Below, piece after piece: positions 32,021 through 43,286 of a stretch of DNA of 64,000 nucleotides (positions are counted from its first letter, which is position 1; each line of letters starts with the position of its first letter). The notes under the pieces are model-generated. The model worked only from the letters and a program-made list of their open reading frames with translations, had not been told where the DNA came from and ran no database searches. Source of the stretch: Megaustenia siamemsis. Lineage: Eukaryota > Mollusca > Gastropoda > Stylommatophora > Ariophantidae. The position numbers were made by a program, and so were the translations under genes. Location of the stretch: contig JAVIAB010000102.1 of NCBI GenBank assembly GCA_032433765.1, forward strand, positions 7,067,007 to 7,131,006, read 5' to 3'.

Positions 32021-35000
32021 GAAACAAATGCTGAGAGAGAGTGAGAGTCAGTGAAACAAATGCTGAGAGAGAGAGAGTCAGAGAAACAAATGCTGAGAGA
32101 GAGAGAGTCAGAGAAACAAATGCTGAGAGAGAGAGAGAGTCAGAGAAACAAATGCTGAGAGAGAGAGTCAGAGAAACAAATGCTGAGAAAGAGAGAGAGA
32201 GAGACAGGCAGAGAAACAAATGCTGAGAGAGAGAGAGAGTCAGAGAAACAAATGCTGACAGAGAGAGAGTCAGAGAAACAAATGCTGAGAGAGAGAGAGT
32301 CAGAGAAACAAATGCTGAGAGAGAGAGAGAGAGTCAGAGAAACAAATGCTGAGAGAGAGAGAGTCATAGAAACAAATGCTGAGAGAGAGAGAGAGAGTCA
32401 GAGAAACAAACACTGAGAGAGAGAGTCAGAGAAACAAATGCTGAGAGAGAGAGAGTCAGAGAAACAAATGCTGAGAGAGAGAGAGAGTCAGAGAAACAAA
32501 TGCTGAGAAAGAGAGAGAGAGAGAGTCAGAGAAACAAATGCTGAGAGAGAGAGAGTGAGTCAGAGAAACAAATGCTGAGAGAGAGAGAGAGAGTCAGAGA
32601 AACAAATGCTGAGAAAGAGAGAGAGAGAGAGTCAGAGAAACAAATGCTGAGAGAGAGAGAGAGTCAGAGAAACAAATGCTGAGAGAGAGAGAGAGTCAGA
32701 GAAACAAACGCTGAGAGAGAGAGAGTCAGAGAAACAAATGCTGAGAGAGAGAGAGAGAGTCAGAGAAACAAATGCTGAGAGAGAGAGAGTCAGAGAAACA
32801 AATGCTGAGAGAGAGAGAGTCAGAGAAACAAACGCTGAGAAAGAGAGAAAGAGAGAATCAGAGAAACAAACACTGAGAGAGACAGTCAGAGAAACAAACG
32901 CTGAGAGAGAGAGAAAGAGAGAATCAGGGAAACAAACACTGAGAGAGACAGTCAGAGAAACAAACGCTGAGAGAGAGACAGGCAGAGAAACAAACACTGA
33001 GAGAGACAGTCAGAGAAACAAACGCTGAGAGAGAGAGAAAGAGAGAATCAGAGAAACAAACACTGAGAGAGACAGTCAGAGAAACAAACGCTGAGAGAGA
33101 GACAGCAGAGATACAAACGCTGAGAGGGAGAGACAGACGAGAAACAGAAAGAGATGCAGAGAAACAGACGCTGAGAGAGATTGACAGAGAAACAGACAGA
33201 GAGAGAGAGAGAGAGAGAGATGCAGAGAAACAAACGCTGAGAGAGAAAGAGAGAGAGATAGAGAAACAAACGCTGAGAGAGAGAGAGAGAGTCAGAGAAA
33301 CAAACGCTGAGAGAGAGAGAGAGAGTCAGAGAAACAAACGCTGAGAGAGAGAGAGAGTCAGAGAAACAAAAGCTGAGAGAGAGAGAGAGTCAGAGAAACA
33401 AACGCTGAGAGAGAGAGAGTCAGAGAAACAAACGCTGAGAGAGAGAGAGAGAGAGAGTCAGAGAAACAAACGCTGAGAGAGAGAGAGAGTCAGAGAAACA
33501 AACGCTGAGAGAGAGAGAGAGTCAGAGAAACAAACGCTGAGAGATAGAGAGAGAGAGAGAGTCAGAGAAACAAACGCTGAGAGACAGTCAGAGAAACAAA
33601 CGCTGAGAGAGAGAGAGTCAGAGAAACAAACGCTGAGAGAGAGAGAGAGTCAGAGAAACAAACGCTGAGAGAGAGAGAGTCAGAGAAACAAATGCTGAGA
33701 GAGAGAGAGTCAGAGAAACAAATGCTGAGGGAGAGAGAGAGTCAGAGAAACAAATGCTGAGAGAGAGAGTCAGAGAAACAAATGCTGAGAAAGAGAGAGA
33801 GAGAGAGACAGGCAGAGAAACAAATGCTGAGAGAGAGAGAGAGTCAGAGAAACAAATGCTGAGAGAGAGAGAGAGAGTCAGAGAAACAAATGCTGAGAGA
33901 GAGAGAGTCAGAGAAACAAATGCTGAGAGAGAGAGAGAGAGAGTCAGAGAAACAAATGCTGAGAGAGAGAGAGTCATAGAAACAAATGCTGAGAGAGAGA
34001 GAGAGAGTCAGAGAAACAAACACTGAGAGAGAGAGTCAGAGAAACAAATGCTGAGAGAGAGAGAGTCAGAGAAACAAATGCTGAGAGAGAGAGAGAGAGT
34101 CAGAGAAACAAATGCTGAGAAAGAGAGAGAGAGAGAGTCAGAGAAACAAATGCTGAGAGAGAGAGAGAGTGAGTCAGAGAAACAAATGCTGAGAGAGAGA
34201 GAGAGTCAGAGAAACAAATGCTGAGAAAGAGAGAGAGAGAGAGTCAGAGAAACAAATGCTGAGAGAGAGAGAGAGAGTCAGAGAAACAAATGCTGAGAAA
34301 GAGAGAGAGAGTGAGTCAGAGAAACAAATGCTGAGAGAGAGAGAGAGAGAGTCAGAGAAACAAATGCTGAGAGAGAGAGAGAGTCAGAGAAACAAACGCT
34401 GAGAGAGAGAGAGAGTCAGAGAAACAAATGCTGAGAGAGAGAGAGAGAGTCAGAGAAACAAACGGTGAGAAAGAGAGAAAGAGAGAATCAGAGAAACAAA
34501 CACTGAGAGAGACAGTCAGAGAAACAAACGCTGAGAGAGAGAGAAAGAGAGAATCAGAGAAACAAACACTGAGAGAGACAGTCAGAGAAACAAACGCTGA
34601 GAGAGAGACAGGCAGAGAAACAAACACTGAGAGAGACAGTCAGAGAAACAAACGCTGAGAGAGAGAGAAAGAGAGAATCAGAGAAACAAACACTGAGAGA
34701 GACAGTCAGAGAAACAAACGCTGAGAGAGAGACAGGCAGAGATACAAACGCTGAGAGGGAGAGACAGACGAGAAACAGAAAGAGATGCAGAGAAACAGAC
34801 GCTGAGAGAGATTGACAGAGAAACAGACAGAGAGAGAGAGAGAGAGAGAGATGCAGAGAAACAAACGCTGAGAGAGAAAGAGAGAGAGACAGAGAAACAA
34901 ACGCTGAGAGAGAGAGAGAGAGAGAGTCAGAGAAACAAACGCTGAGAGAGAGAGAGAGAGTCAGAGAAACAAACGCTGAGAGAGAGAGAGAGTCAGAGAA

Positions 35001-35600
35001 ACAAAAGCTGAGAGAGAGAGAGAGAGTCAGAGAAACAAACGCTGAGAGAGAGAGAGTCAGAGAAACAAACGCTGAGAGAGAGAGAGAGAGAGTCAGAGAA
35101 ACAAACGCTGAGAGAGAGAGAGTCAGAGAAACAAACGCTGAGAGAGAGAGAGAGAGTCAGAGAAACAAACGCTGAGAGATAGAGAGAGAGAGAGAGTCAG
35201 AGAAACAAACGCTGAGAGACAGTCAGAGAAACAAACGCTGAGAGAGAGAGAGTCAGAGAAACAAACGCTGAGAGAGAGAGAGAGTCAGAGAAACAAACGC
35301 TGAGAGAGAGAGAGTCAGAGAAACAAACGCTGAGAGAGAGAGAGAGAGAGAATCAGAGAAACAAACGCTGAGAGATAGTCAGAGAAACAAACACTGAGAG
35401 AGAGACAGACAGAGAAACAAATGCTGAGAGAGAGAGAGAGTCAGAGAGTCAGAGAAACAAACGCTGCGAGAGAGAGTCAGAGAAACAAACGATGAGAGAG
35501 AGAGAGAGAGAGAGACAGAGAAACAAACCCTGAGAGAGAGATAGACAGAGAAACACACGCTGAGAGAGAGACAGACATAGAAACATGAGAAATGCAGAGA
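26012..35600. repeat. GA-rich minisatellite with higher-order repeats, about 9.6 kb
   Basis: Unit of about 28-36 bp: CAGAGAAACAAAYGCTGA followed by a (GA)n run of variable length ending in GTCAGAGAAA. Rare marker ATTGACAGAGAAACAG occurs at 27728, 29353, 31546, 33180 and 34811. Spacings are 1625, 2193, 1634 and 1631 bp. The flanking variants show a larger unit of about 3.82 kb (27728 to 31546; 29353 to 33180). Many short frames on both strands are artefacts. Confidence 0.97.
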
Positions 35601-36005
35601 AACAGAGAGACATACAGACAGAGAAACAGAGAGACAGGTCTAGAAACAGAGAGTGACAGGCAGAGAATCAAAGAAAGATAGGAGTTGAAACAGGGAGACA
35701 TACAGAAAAACAGAAAGAGTACAGGAAGAGAAAGAGAGAGAGAGAGATGTCTGTAAACAAAGAGAGATATAGAAACAAACGCTGTGAGAGAAACATGCAG
35801 AGAAGATGAGAGAGGGAGAGAGAAAGAAAAGCAGAGAAACAGAGAGACAGGTCTAGAGACAGGCAGAAAATCAGGGAAAGATAGGAATTGAAACAGGGAG
35901 ACATACAGAAAAACAGAAAGAGAGAGGACAGGAAGAGAAAGAGTGAGAGAGAGGCCTGTAAACAGAGAGAGATAAAAAAAACGTTGTGAGAGAGAATGCA
36001 GAGAA

Positions 36006-36038
<33 letters not shown>

Positions 36039-36340
36039 CAGAGAAACAGAGAGAGATAGCCAGAGAAACACAGAGAGAGAGACAGATAGAGAAACATAGA
36101 AACAGAGAGAGAGACTGGCAGAGAAACAGAGAAAGAAAGAGACAGCCAGTGAAACAGAGAAAGAGAGAGTCATACAGAGAAACAGAGAAAGAGAGAGGCA
36201 GGCAGAGAGAAAGAGAAGCAGGAAGAGAAAGAGAGAGGCAGACAGAGAAAAAGAGGGAGACAGATAGAGAAACAGAGACAGACAGACAGAGAAATAGAGA
36301 GAGACATAGAAACAGAGAGAGAGATAAACATAGAAAATAT
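35601..36340. repeat. Degenerate edge of the GA-rich array
   Basis: The same words (CAGAGAAACAGAGAGA) continue with irregular spacing and many substitutions. A block from about 35640 to 35780 (AAAGATAGGAGTTGAAACAG) is repeated diverged at about 35870-35980. This looks like an older array margin. Confidence 0.85.
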
Positions 36341-36948
36341 GACGTCAAAACCAGTACAGAAAAGTGGCGTACTGAAGTTGAAGGACCGAAACAAGCGGAA
36401 ATGTACGCCCTTTAAACGACTTTCTACTGGCTACGACGAACAGAATTAACCATGGAATGAACATGCCGAAATTTGAAGACAAAGTTACTCCAAATTAACG
36501 TCGAAATCTCCATCACTACCAGGAACCACCCCCAAGTTGCCAGGTAACTGTCAACGTACATGCGAAAATAATTTAAACTCACGTTTGGACAGGTTTTTTA
36601 AAAACCGGACTCAAATTTCGTCCACTTCACGCGAAGCATTCACGCGAAGCATTCACGCGAGGCAGCAAATTACTTTCGTTTTTTAAGTATTTTATTTTTT
36701 TTATTTTAATGAATGACTTCCTGGACATATTTCGTCTTTTAATTATGGTAAAGAGATGCTGAAGAAAAAGGTGTATCTTTAGATTTGATTAAGGTAGTTA
36801 TTTTGGGGATGGTAAACAAAATAACGACAGTTTGGTGTAATGTTATGTTAGAATTATTATCATGGTAATGTTATGTTAGAATTATTATCATGGCACAGGG
36901 GACGACTTTTTAGGTTGCTCCGATCTTCCCATTGAAATATAGAGAATC
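36341..36948. other. Mostly unassigned, with two micro-duplications
   Basis: ATTCACGCGAAGC occurs in about three tandem copies near 36628-36665. About 29 bp starting GGTAATGTTATGTTAG is directly duplicated at 36836-36895. No gene seen. Confidence 0.5.
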
Positions 36949-37562
36949 TCCGAGGTGAAACCTAGACCCATGAGGTGAACCCAGATCCTTGAGGTGAACC
37001 CAGACCCATGTGGTGAACCCAAACCCATGAGGTGTACTTAGATCCTTGAGGTGAACCCAGATCCTTGAGGTTAACCCAGACCCATGAGGTGAACCTAGGT
37101 CCAGGAGGTGAACCTAGACCCAGGAGGTGAAGCCAGACCCATGAGGTGAACCCAGATCCTTGAGGTGAACCCAGACCCATGTGGTAAACCCAGACCCATG
37201 AGGTGAACCCAGATCCTTGAGGTGAACCCATACCCATGTGGTGAACCCAAACCCATGAGGTGAACCTAGACCCGTGAGGTGAACCCAAACCCATGTGGTG
37301 AACCCAGACCCATGAGGTGAACACAGAGCCATGAATTGAACCCAGATCCTTAGGTGAACCCAGACCCATGAGGTGAACCTAGACCCGTGAAGTGAACCCA
37401 GAGCCATGAGGTGCACCCAGGCCCAGGAGGTGAACCTAACCCAGGAGGTGAACCCATATCCTTGAGGTGAACCCAGACCCAGGAGGTGAACCTTGACCTA
37501 ATAGGTGAACCCAGACACATGAGGTGAACCCAGACCAATGAGGTGAACCCAGACCAACCAGT
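36949..37562. repeat. 19-bp minisatellite, about 32 units
   Basis: Unit AGGTGAACCCAGACCCATG with frequent CAGATCCTTG variants. Because 3 x 19 = 57, open frames of up to 135 codons appear on the minus strand and are artefacts. Confidence 0.95.
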
Positions 37563-37796
37563 CCCACCCGTGTCACAAATTGAAACCACTTGCATAAAGT
37601 ATCAGTTCTAGAAATAAGAGGGATGTGCTGGGTTCACGACACCTTTATTCACAAATGCAGAACGATTTTCAAAATTAAAACTGAAGTGCTACGTTCAGAT
37701 GAAAACAAAAAGCTCTGAGTGGGAAAAACACCTCTAAAGCAGAAGACTAGCTCTAGAAAACAAATCTAATTCTGATGAGAAGTGCCTTTGCGAAAC
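37563..37796. other. Unassigned sequence
   Basis: No recognised feature between the 19-bp array and the S7 element. Confidence 0.4.
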
Positions 37797-38065
37797 TCTA
37801 TCTATCTATTGTCCTTTCGAGCCGAAGACGGCACATAGGGCAGAACCACAATCTCAAAAACAGAAACCTTGCGTGCCAAACTGGCACATATTGCAGAGAT
37901 CGCTGCTTTTAAACTCTATGGCTCTGTTTCCGTAACAATACTTTTTTACAATAACAGCATGTCAAGCCCTCAGTCCATCTCCTTAGTCGCCTCTTACGAC
38001 ATGCCTGGAAGGTCACGGTGTCACTATTCTTTACTTCCCTCATAACGAGGCCCCGGTAACACGCA
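37797..38065 (-). mobile_element. S7 SINE-like element sharing the RTE-D 3' end
   Basis: On the minus strand it contains GGCATGTCGTAAGAGGCGAC, a segment I recall as frequent in invertebrate SINEs. Its end reads TGCCCTATGTGCCGTCTTCG, then GCTCGAAAGGACAATAGATAG. The last 45 bp or so closely match the 3' end of RTE-D (40619-40665 and 47994-48045), including the (TAGA)n tail. The 5' boundary is uncertain. Confidence 0.55.
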
Positions 38066-38452
38066 TGAAACTTTGGGACAATTTTACGCTAAAAATAAAT
38101 AATATAAACTCTACGCTCTGATACAGTAAGACCCTAGTGCTGTTTTGACCTTGACCATGCACTTTAGATTTTTCAACCGAGAGCTTCCTAAATATACTTC
38201 GCCTTTTAACTTTAACTCGCGTGAGTGAAGAGGGGAATTGACATTTTTTTTTGGTATGAAGGGAATAATTTTGTGTTTCCCGGATATGAGCTAATCATTT
38301 TACACTTGAGTTTAGTCTTAGCCTAAATGTAGTAGTGAGTTGAGAATGTATAACAATAGGTGAGCGAGAGAGTGAAGTCACGAAAAGGAGATGGAAGTTT
38401 AACTCAGAATAAAAACATCGAATTTCCCATGAATAAGTGAGAGCATATCAAG
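38066..38452. other. Unassigned sequence
   Basis: No recognisable frame or repeat. It lies between S7 and the longest RTE-C copy. Confidence 0.4.
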
Positions 38453-39154
38453 CAAAAAATATGGACTAGATATGAATATCAAAAAGACTAAAAACTATGA
38501 TCATAAACAAAGAAAATTCTGAAGACCTACAATTAAATATCACAGTGGAGGGAATACATCTGGAGACAGTCCAGAGCTACAACTACCTGGGACATACTAT
38601 AACCAGTGATGGGAAATGTAAAATTGAAATAAACAAAAGAATAGGTATGGCAAAAAGTAATTTTAATGCCATGAAAAATATGCTAACAACAAAACAAATA
38701 TCAGCAGGGCTGAAACTAAGAATGGCAAAATGTTACATCTTCTCAGTATTCCTGTATGGTGCAGAAACATGGACATTAGACAAGAAAACAGAACAGAAAA
38801 TTGAAGCATTTGAAATGTGGATTTACAGAAGAATAGGTAGAATTGGATGGAAAGAAAAGAAACAAACGATGAAGTTTTAAAACAACTGAAAATAAAAAGA
38901 GAATTACTAAATACAATTAAGACAAGACAAATGACATTTTTGGGGCAAGTTAAAAGACACAACAACCCTAAAATTAATATTGGAAGGAAAATACCAGGTA
39001 AAAGAGGCAGAGGCAGACCAAGACTAACATGGACGAGTAACATCAAAAGATGGACAAGTCAATCTATGACGGCCTGCACCATCAAAGCAAGAAACAGAGT
39101 AGAATGGCGATCCATGGTAACCAACCTTCGTTGCGGAGAAGGCACTCGATGATG
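38453..39154 (+). mobile_element. RTE-C, longest reverse transcriptase fragment
   Basis: This is the most complete retrotransposon coding remnant here, about 230 codons from the thumb side of the reverse transcriptase to the end. YGLDMNIKKTK near 38470 is the late RT motif. After a one-base shift the frame 38497-38880 gives NYLGHTITSDGKCKIEI, LKLRMAKCYIFSVFLYG and AETWTLDKKTEQKIEAFEMW. A second shift near 38865 leads to 38847-39152 with FLGQVKRHNNP, GKRGRGRPRLTWTSN and VEWRSMVTNLRCGEGTR. The stop is within the (TGA)n tail. The finger and palm catalytic motifs and the endonuclease are missing, so it is dead. RTE clade is inferred. Confidence 0.9.
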
Positions 39155-40067
39155 ATGATAAAGTGAGAGCCAGTCAGAGAAGGAGAGGAATGTAAGAAGG
39201 TTTATGATTGGCTGGAGGGAAAAGATATAGTCAAAAATACAGGGAAAGTACAGTCAGACGAGAAGTGAAGCTTACTCAGGCGGACGGCTTGAGAGCCGTG
39301 TCGTAGGAGGCGGCAGCCATGACAGGCTTACCAACCTCTTTAGTTGAATGTGAATAGTTATGCCAAGCCAGAGCTCGAAGATGTTTATCAGTGTTTCAGT
39401 TAAGCGTTGTAAATAGATTATGCTCTTGCAGCTAAACTGAGAGCAATGATATCGGGAGGCAGTTACCAAACCTCCACAGTGTTTAATGTTTATTGGTTAC
39501 AGTGAGTTATGTCGAACCAAGAGTCGACCATGTTGATAATGTTAGTGTAAGAGTTGTTCAAGTGTAGAACTACGGCTCCAACGTAAACTCAAAACAGTTA
39601 TGTGAGTTAGCGTACGGAGTCGATTTCAGCCAGACTAAGACGAATTTTCCAGTATGGACGATTAGAGAATGAGAGTGATAGAGGCACGTTTGCGAAGCAC
39701 AGTGTTTGAAAATTATTACTGCATGTGAGCAGCAGAGAAATAAGTAGTGGCTGATTTTTAAACTGTTGTGTTCATTTACAAACTATTCATGAATAAACTC
39801 GAGTCATGTTTTACGAATGATTTCCTTGAACATTATAACCTCGTTAGTGTCTGAGTGTATGTGGCGTAGCGAAGAACAAATACTCAGTGCGCAAAGAAAG
39901 ATCTGGTCCTCAGAGTTCAGTGGGGCCGCAATAGCAGAAACATCAACTTGAAGTACATTATATTCAGAGATCACTTGTGGGCGCGAAGTTTGTGTCCTGG
40001 CCATTCACGGTTCAACCGTTGTAACATCGCGGTGCAGCACAAGTCAGATATGTGACAGATAAACTGA
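39155..40067. other. Unassigned; diverged internal duplication
   Basis: 39350-39470 and 39500-39610 look like a weak direct duplication (AGTTATGCCAAGCCAGAGCTC versus AGTTATGTCGAACCAAGAGTC). AATAAA lies at 39790. A solo LTR was considered but not supported. No gene seen. Confidence 0.4.
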
Positions 40068-40078
40068 TTGGTCAACAG

Positions 40079-40490
40079 TCACTAGAGTATTGCTAGTGGA
40101 TAAATAGTTGATCAGCGGCCTGTTTGTTGAGGGGAGCAAGTTAACAGGCACTAGAGTGTTGCTAGTAGATAAAGAGTTGATCAGCGGCCTGTTTGTTGAG
40201 GGGAGCAAGTTAACAGGCACTAGAGTGTTGCTAGTAGATAAAGAGTTGATCAGCGGCCTGTTTGTTGAGGGGAGCAAATTAACAGTCACTAGAGTATTGC
40301 TAGTGGATAAAGAGTTGATCAGCGACCTGTTAGTTGAGGGGAGCAAGTTAACAGTCACTAGAGTATTGCTAGTGGATAAAGAGTTGATCAGCGACCTGTT
40401 AGTTGAGGGGAGCAAGTTAACAGTCACTAGAGTATTGCTAGTGGATAAAGAGTTGATCAGCGGCCTGTTTGTTGAAGGGAGCAAGTTAAC
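40079..40490. repeat. 69-bp minisatellite, about 6 units
   Basis: Unit of 69 bp (23 codons) with TTGATCAGCGGCCTGTTTGT and GGGGAGCAAGTTAACAG. Two unit types: GGCCTGTTTGTTGA with CAGGCACTAG, and GACCTGTTAGTTGA with CAGTCACTAG. Open frames on both strands are due to period 69. Confidence 0.94.
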
Positions 40491-40618
40491 AGAATCAACT
40501 CAATTCCAGCAAGCAAGCCATCAATCGAATGAATGAGAATGTGTTCGCATTCAAATCTCATTAACAGTCTCATTCGGATAATATATAAGCAATTAGCAGG
40601 AATTGTACATAAATGGGT
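40491..40618. other. Unassigned spacer
   Basis: Short unique-looking DNA between the 69-bp array and RTE-D. Confidence 0.4.
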
Positions 40619-41158
40619 TCTATCTATCTATCTATTGACCTTTCGAGCCGTAACCGGCCCATAGGGCGTAGACCAAGATACACCTTCTCCTATATGAATT
40701 TTTGTTCTAGCAGTTTTCTTTTAAAGATATTTTATCAAATCTCGCCATCTGTCTCTGTTCTGTGCAAGCAGTTCTATCTCATTGAGGGAGCCGATTCCTG
40801 CTGCTCTTGCCTCTCTCATCAATGTTCTTCTCAGTGTCTCCCTGGGTCTTCCTCTTTTTCTTTTACCTGTTGTTTCCCATATGAGGGCTTGCTTTGCTAT
40901 TCGATTATTATCTCTTCTCATCACATGTCCAACGTATGACCATCGTCTTTTCTTTATTACTGAAGATATTAGTGGTTGATTGGCGATTTCTCTAATTTCC
41001 TCGTTTGTTTTGAATTCGTTCCATTCTATACCAAGTATTTTCCTTAGACATTTATTTTCGAATGCGTTCAACTTTGTTTCGCATAAATGGGTTCGCCCTT
41101 TCTTTATTTTCTTGATTAGATTAACACCAAGTCTTGGTTTTGTAGATTTAGCAACACA
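40619..41158 (-). mobile_element. RTE-D retrotransposon, 3' part with (TAGA)n tail
   Basis: The minus-strand frame 41182-40721 encodes the last 146 or so residues of a reverse transcriptase polyprotein, uninterrupted: FENKCLRKILGIEWNEF, IKKRRWSYVGHVMRRDNNR, GKRKRGRPRETLRRTL, and NRDRWRDLIKYL at the end. A 3' UTR of about 100 bp follows and ends in (TAGA)n. Near 41158 it joins RTE-C in a tail-divergent arrangement. The copy is 5'-truncated, but the remaining frame is intact, which suggests a young insertion. Confidence 0.9.
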
Positions 41159-41560
41159 CGCAGAAACATGGACATTAGACAAGAAAACAGAACAGAAAAT
41201 TGAAGCCTTTAAAATGTGGATTTATAGAATAATACGTACAATTGGATGGAAAGAAAATAAAATAAACAATGAAGTTTTAAAACAACTAAAAATGAAAGGA
41301 GAACTACTAAACACAATTTAAACAAGATAAATGCGATTTTTGGGGCATGTTAAAAGACACAACAGCCTACTAAGGGGAAAATACAAGGTAAAAGAGGCAG
41401 AGGCAGACCAAGATTAACATGGACGAGTAACAGCTAAAGATGGCCGAGTCAGTCTATGACAATCTGCACCACCAAAGCAAGAGACAGAGTGGAATGACTT
41501 TCCATGGTAGCCAACCTTCGATGCGGAGACGGCACTCAATGATGATGATGATGATGACCA
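41159..41560 (+). mobile_element. RTE-C tail
   Basis: Starts with AETWTLDKKTEQKIEAFKMW, continues NNEVLKQLKMKGELLNTI and a stop, then shifted frames with GRGRPRLTWTSN-like and VEWxxMVANLRCGDGTQ-like text. There is an internal deletion relative to the 38453 copy around 41370. Ends in (ATG)n. Confidence 0.85.
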
Positions 41561-41639
41561 ACACAGGGATGTTAGACCTACAAATTGAACACCCTACCTC
41601 ATCGCTACGAAAGTCGATTTAATTCCTGTATATGGTGAG

Positions 41640-41930
41640 AATTTTCTCCCTTCTTCTTTTGCTACTATTGTTTCTTCTTCCTCCTTTTCTTCTTCTTCCT
41701 CTTCTTCTTCTTCCTCTTCGTCTTCTTCTACTTCTTCGTCTTCTTCTTCTGCTTCTTCTTCCTCTTCTTCTTCTTCTCTTCCTCTTCTTCTTCTTCTTCT
41801 TCTTCTACTTCTCCTTCTTCTCCTTCTACTTCCTCTTCTTCTTCCTCTTCATTCTGCACCACTTCCTCACATCTTCTTCTTGTTTCTTTCTCAGCCGCTA
41901 CATCTTCTGTCTCCTCTTTTTCTATGTTTT
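41640..41930. repeat. CTT/CCT polypyrimidine tract
   Basis: Imperfect CTT and CCTCTT units over about 230 bp, decaying to the right. Low-complexity frames on both strands are not genes. Confidence 0.9.
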
Positions 41931-41985
41931 CTTCCATTCTTTGTCGGACCTTGTAGTGCCGCAGCTTTAAAATAGGAGCCGGGTT

Positions 41986-42043
41986 GCGCGCGCGCGCGCG
42001 TGTGTGTGTGTATGTGTGTTGGGTGGGGGAGGGGGGGGGGGGA
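41986..42043. repeat. (CG)n-(TG)n-G-run tract
   Basis: CGCGCGCGCGCG, then TGTGTGTGTG, then a G-rich run of about 20 bases. Alternating purine-pyrimidine DNA here could adopt Z-form. Confidence 0.9.
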
Positions 42044-42289
42044 AAGAAAATTCTAAGGGCCATAGAATTTCAAAGTAAAATTTTTAGAGGAACAACATAT
42101 CAAACAAAATTCTTAGGTGACAGAAAAACATTCCAACTTAGAATTCTCATTGGCACAAAATTTATAAGGAAAAAAAAAGAATAACAAGAACAATGCAAGC
42201 ATCGCACTTCCTAACCCACAACGATGATTCCTTCTATTCTTTTCTCTTGAAAATGTACGCCAATAATATTGTTATTGTTGCGCATGCAG
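42044..42289. other. Unassigned sequence
   Basis: AT-rich, with several near-repeats of AAATTCTTAG or AGAATTCT words but no clear period. Nothing else recognised. Confidence 0.4.
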
Positions 42290-42535
42290 GTAACTACCAC
42301 TCAGGTCAGCCTGCTACGCCACGACTACTTCTCATTAACTTACCTGCCCCGATCATCCTAGATGTAGTGGTATTTATCTCAGCATCATCGTTTGTTGTCG
42401 CTGTTCTTGTTTTCCGAAGAAGGCTGCATGTAGGCTGAAACGTCAGTATTTTGTTATGTTTCTTTTATTGTAAAGCTGTCACCATACCTTATAGGAATGT
42501 ACGTTACACCCCATTACTGGCTCCTTGCTACCAGC
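42290..42535 (+). mobile_element. Dispersed retroelement-like repeat, copy 2
   Basis: Aligns with the minus strand of 8090-8310 over about 200 bp. Contains CCGAAGAAGGCTGC, a short spacer, then AGGCTGAAACGTCAG, and later TACTGGCTCCTTGCTACCAG. The two-part GAAGAAGGC and GAAACGTC motif is typical of retroelement termini such as Penelope-like ones, but no protein is encoded. Confidence 0.6.
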
Positions 42536-42592
42536 TTTACCGCATGATTGCAGTTATTTACCTGTTCCTGAGGTTGTTAGTGTAAGTGAAAA

Positions 42593-42845
42593 AAAGTAAA
42601 GTACCCCTGTCCCGCGAAATGGCGTATAGGGAATATGGTAATAGTGACCATAAATTTTACAGACCTTCAGCATATGATTTTTGGGGTAATGTGGTCGGTA
42701 TTACGCGCGTGCCGCTTTACTTTCCCAGAAAAAAATCCGGTACGCATTAAAGGCTGGGTGAACCAGGAAGCCGTCGGTTAGGATCCAACCTTACCTTTTG
42801 TCCGTTGTAGTCCAGTTCACTAACCACTGAGCTATCGCGGCTCCC
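42593..42845 (-). mobile_element. S1 SINE, full length
   Basis: Complete on the minus strand from GGGAGCCGCGATAGCTCAGT to the terminal region. The hairpin is damaged (ACGCCATTTCGCGG). The B box is mutated (GGTTGGATCCT). Confidence 0.92.
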
Positions 42846-42883
42846 TAATTGTTAGCCGTGCTATGTTGGAAATTGATCACTCT

Positions 42884-43165
42884 AGATGGTGGTGGTGTAG
42901 AGGTACGATGTCAGACTCTGGACACGAAGAGCTCGGGTTCAAAGTTCACCACCAGAAGGTAGAGATTTTTTCAAAAAGCGAAAAGAATTAATTCGTGGTC
43001 TCTTCTTGGCGTAACCTCCCCCTGATCTCTTGGGTCGTGAGATCCGAGGTCTAGCCCTCTCGGATAACGGCAATATACAGAAGGTCCCGTGTGCACTCGC
43101 GCACGTTAAAAAAACCCTCTGGCAGTTAAAATCGAAGAGTTTGGGCCAGCGGTAGTCAAACGTTC
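42884..43165 (+). mobile_element. S3-related SINE, full-length head and core
   Basis: tRNA-like head GGTGTAGAGGTACGATGTCAG with a decayed B box (GGTTCAAAGTTC). Then a body with CTAGCCCTCTCGGATAACGG and CCGTGTGCACTCGCGCACG, then CTGGCAGTTAAAATCGAAGA. The GCGCACGTTAAA core links it with S3 at 8805-10430 and 13430-13795. The 3' end differs or is truncated. Confidence 0.75.
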
Positions 43166-43286
43166 TCAGTCAACGAAGCCCTAACTCTTACCCACAAATC
43201 AACACGGCAGCCTCCTTATATCAACAATGTTTATTAAAGACCAATATGTTTTAATATCATTTTAACGACATATTTAACATGTTATG

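Noticed and set aside
39189..40025. Solo LTR starting TGTAAG and ending TAACA with an internal AATAAA
   Set aside because: No matching target-site duplication at the borders and no primer-binding site or partner LTR.
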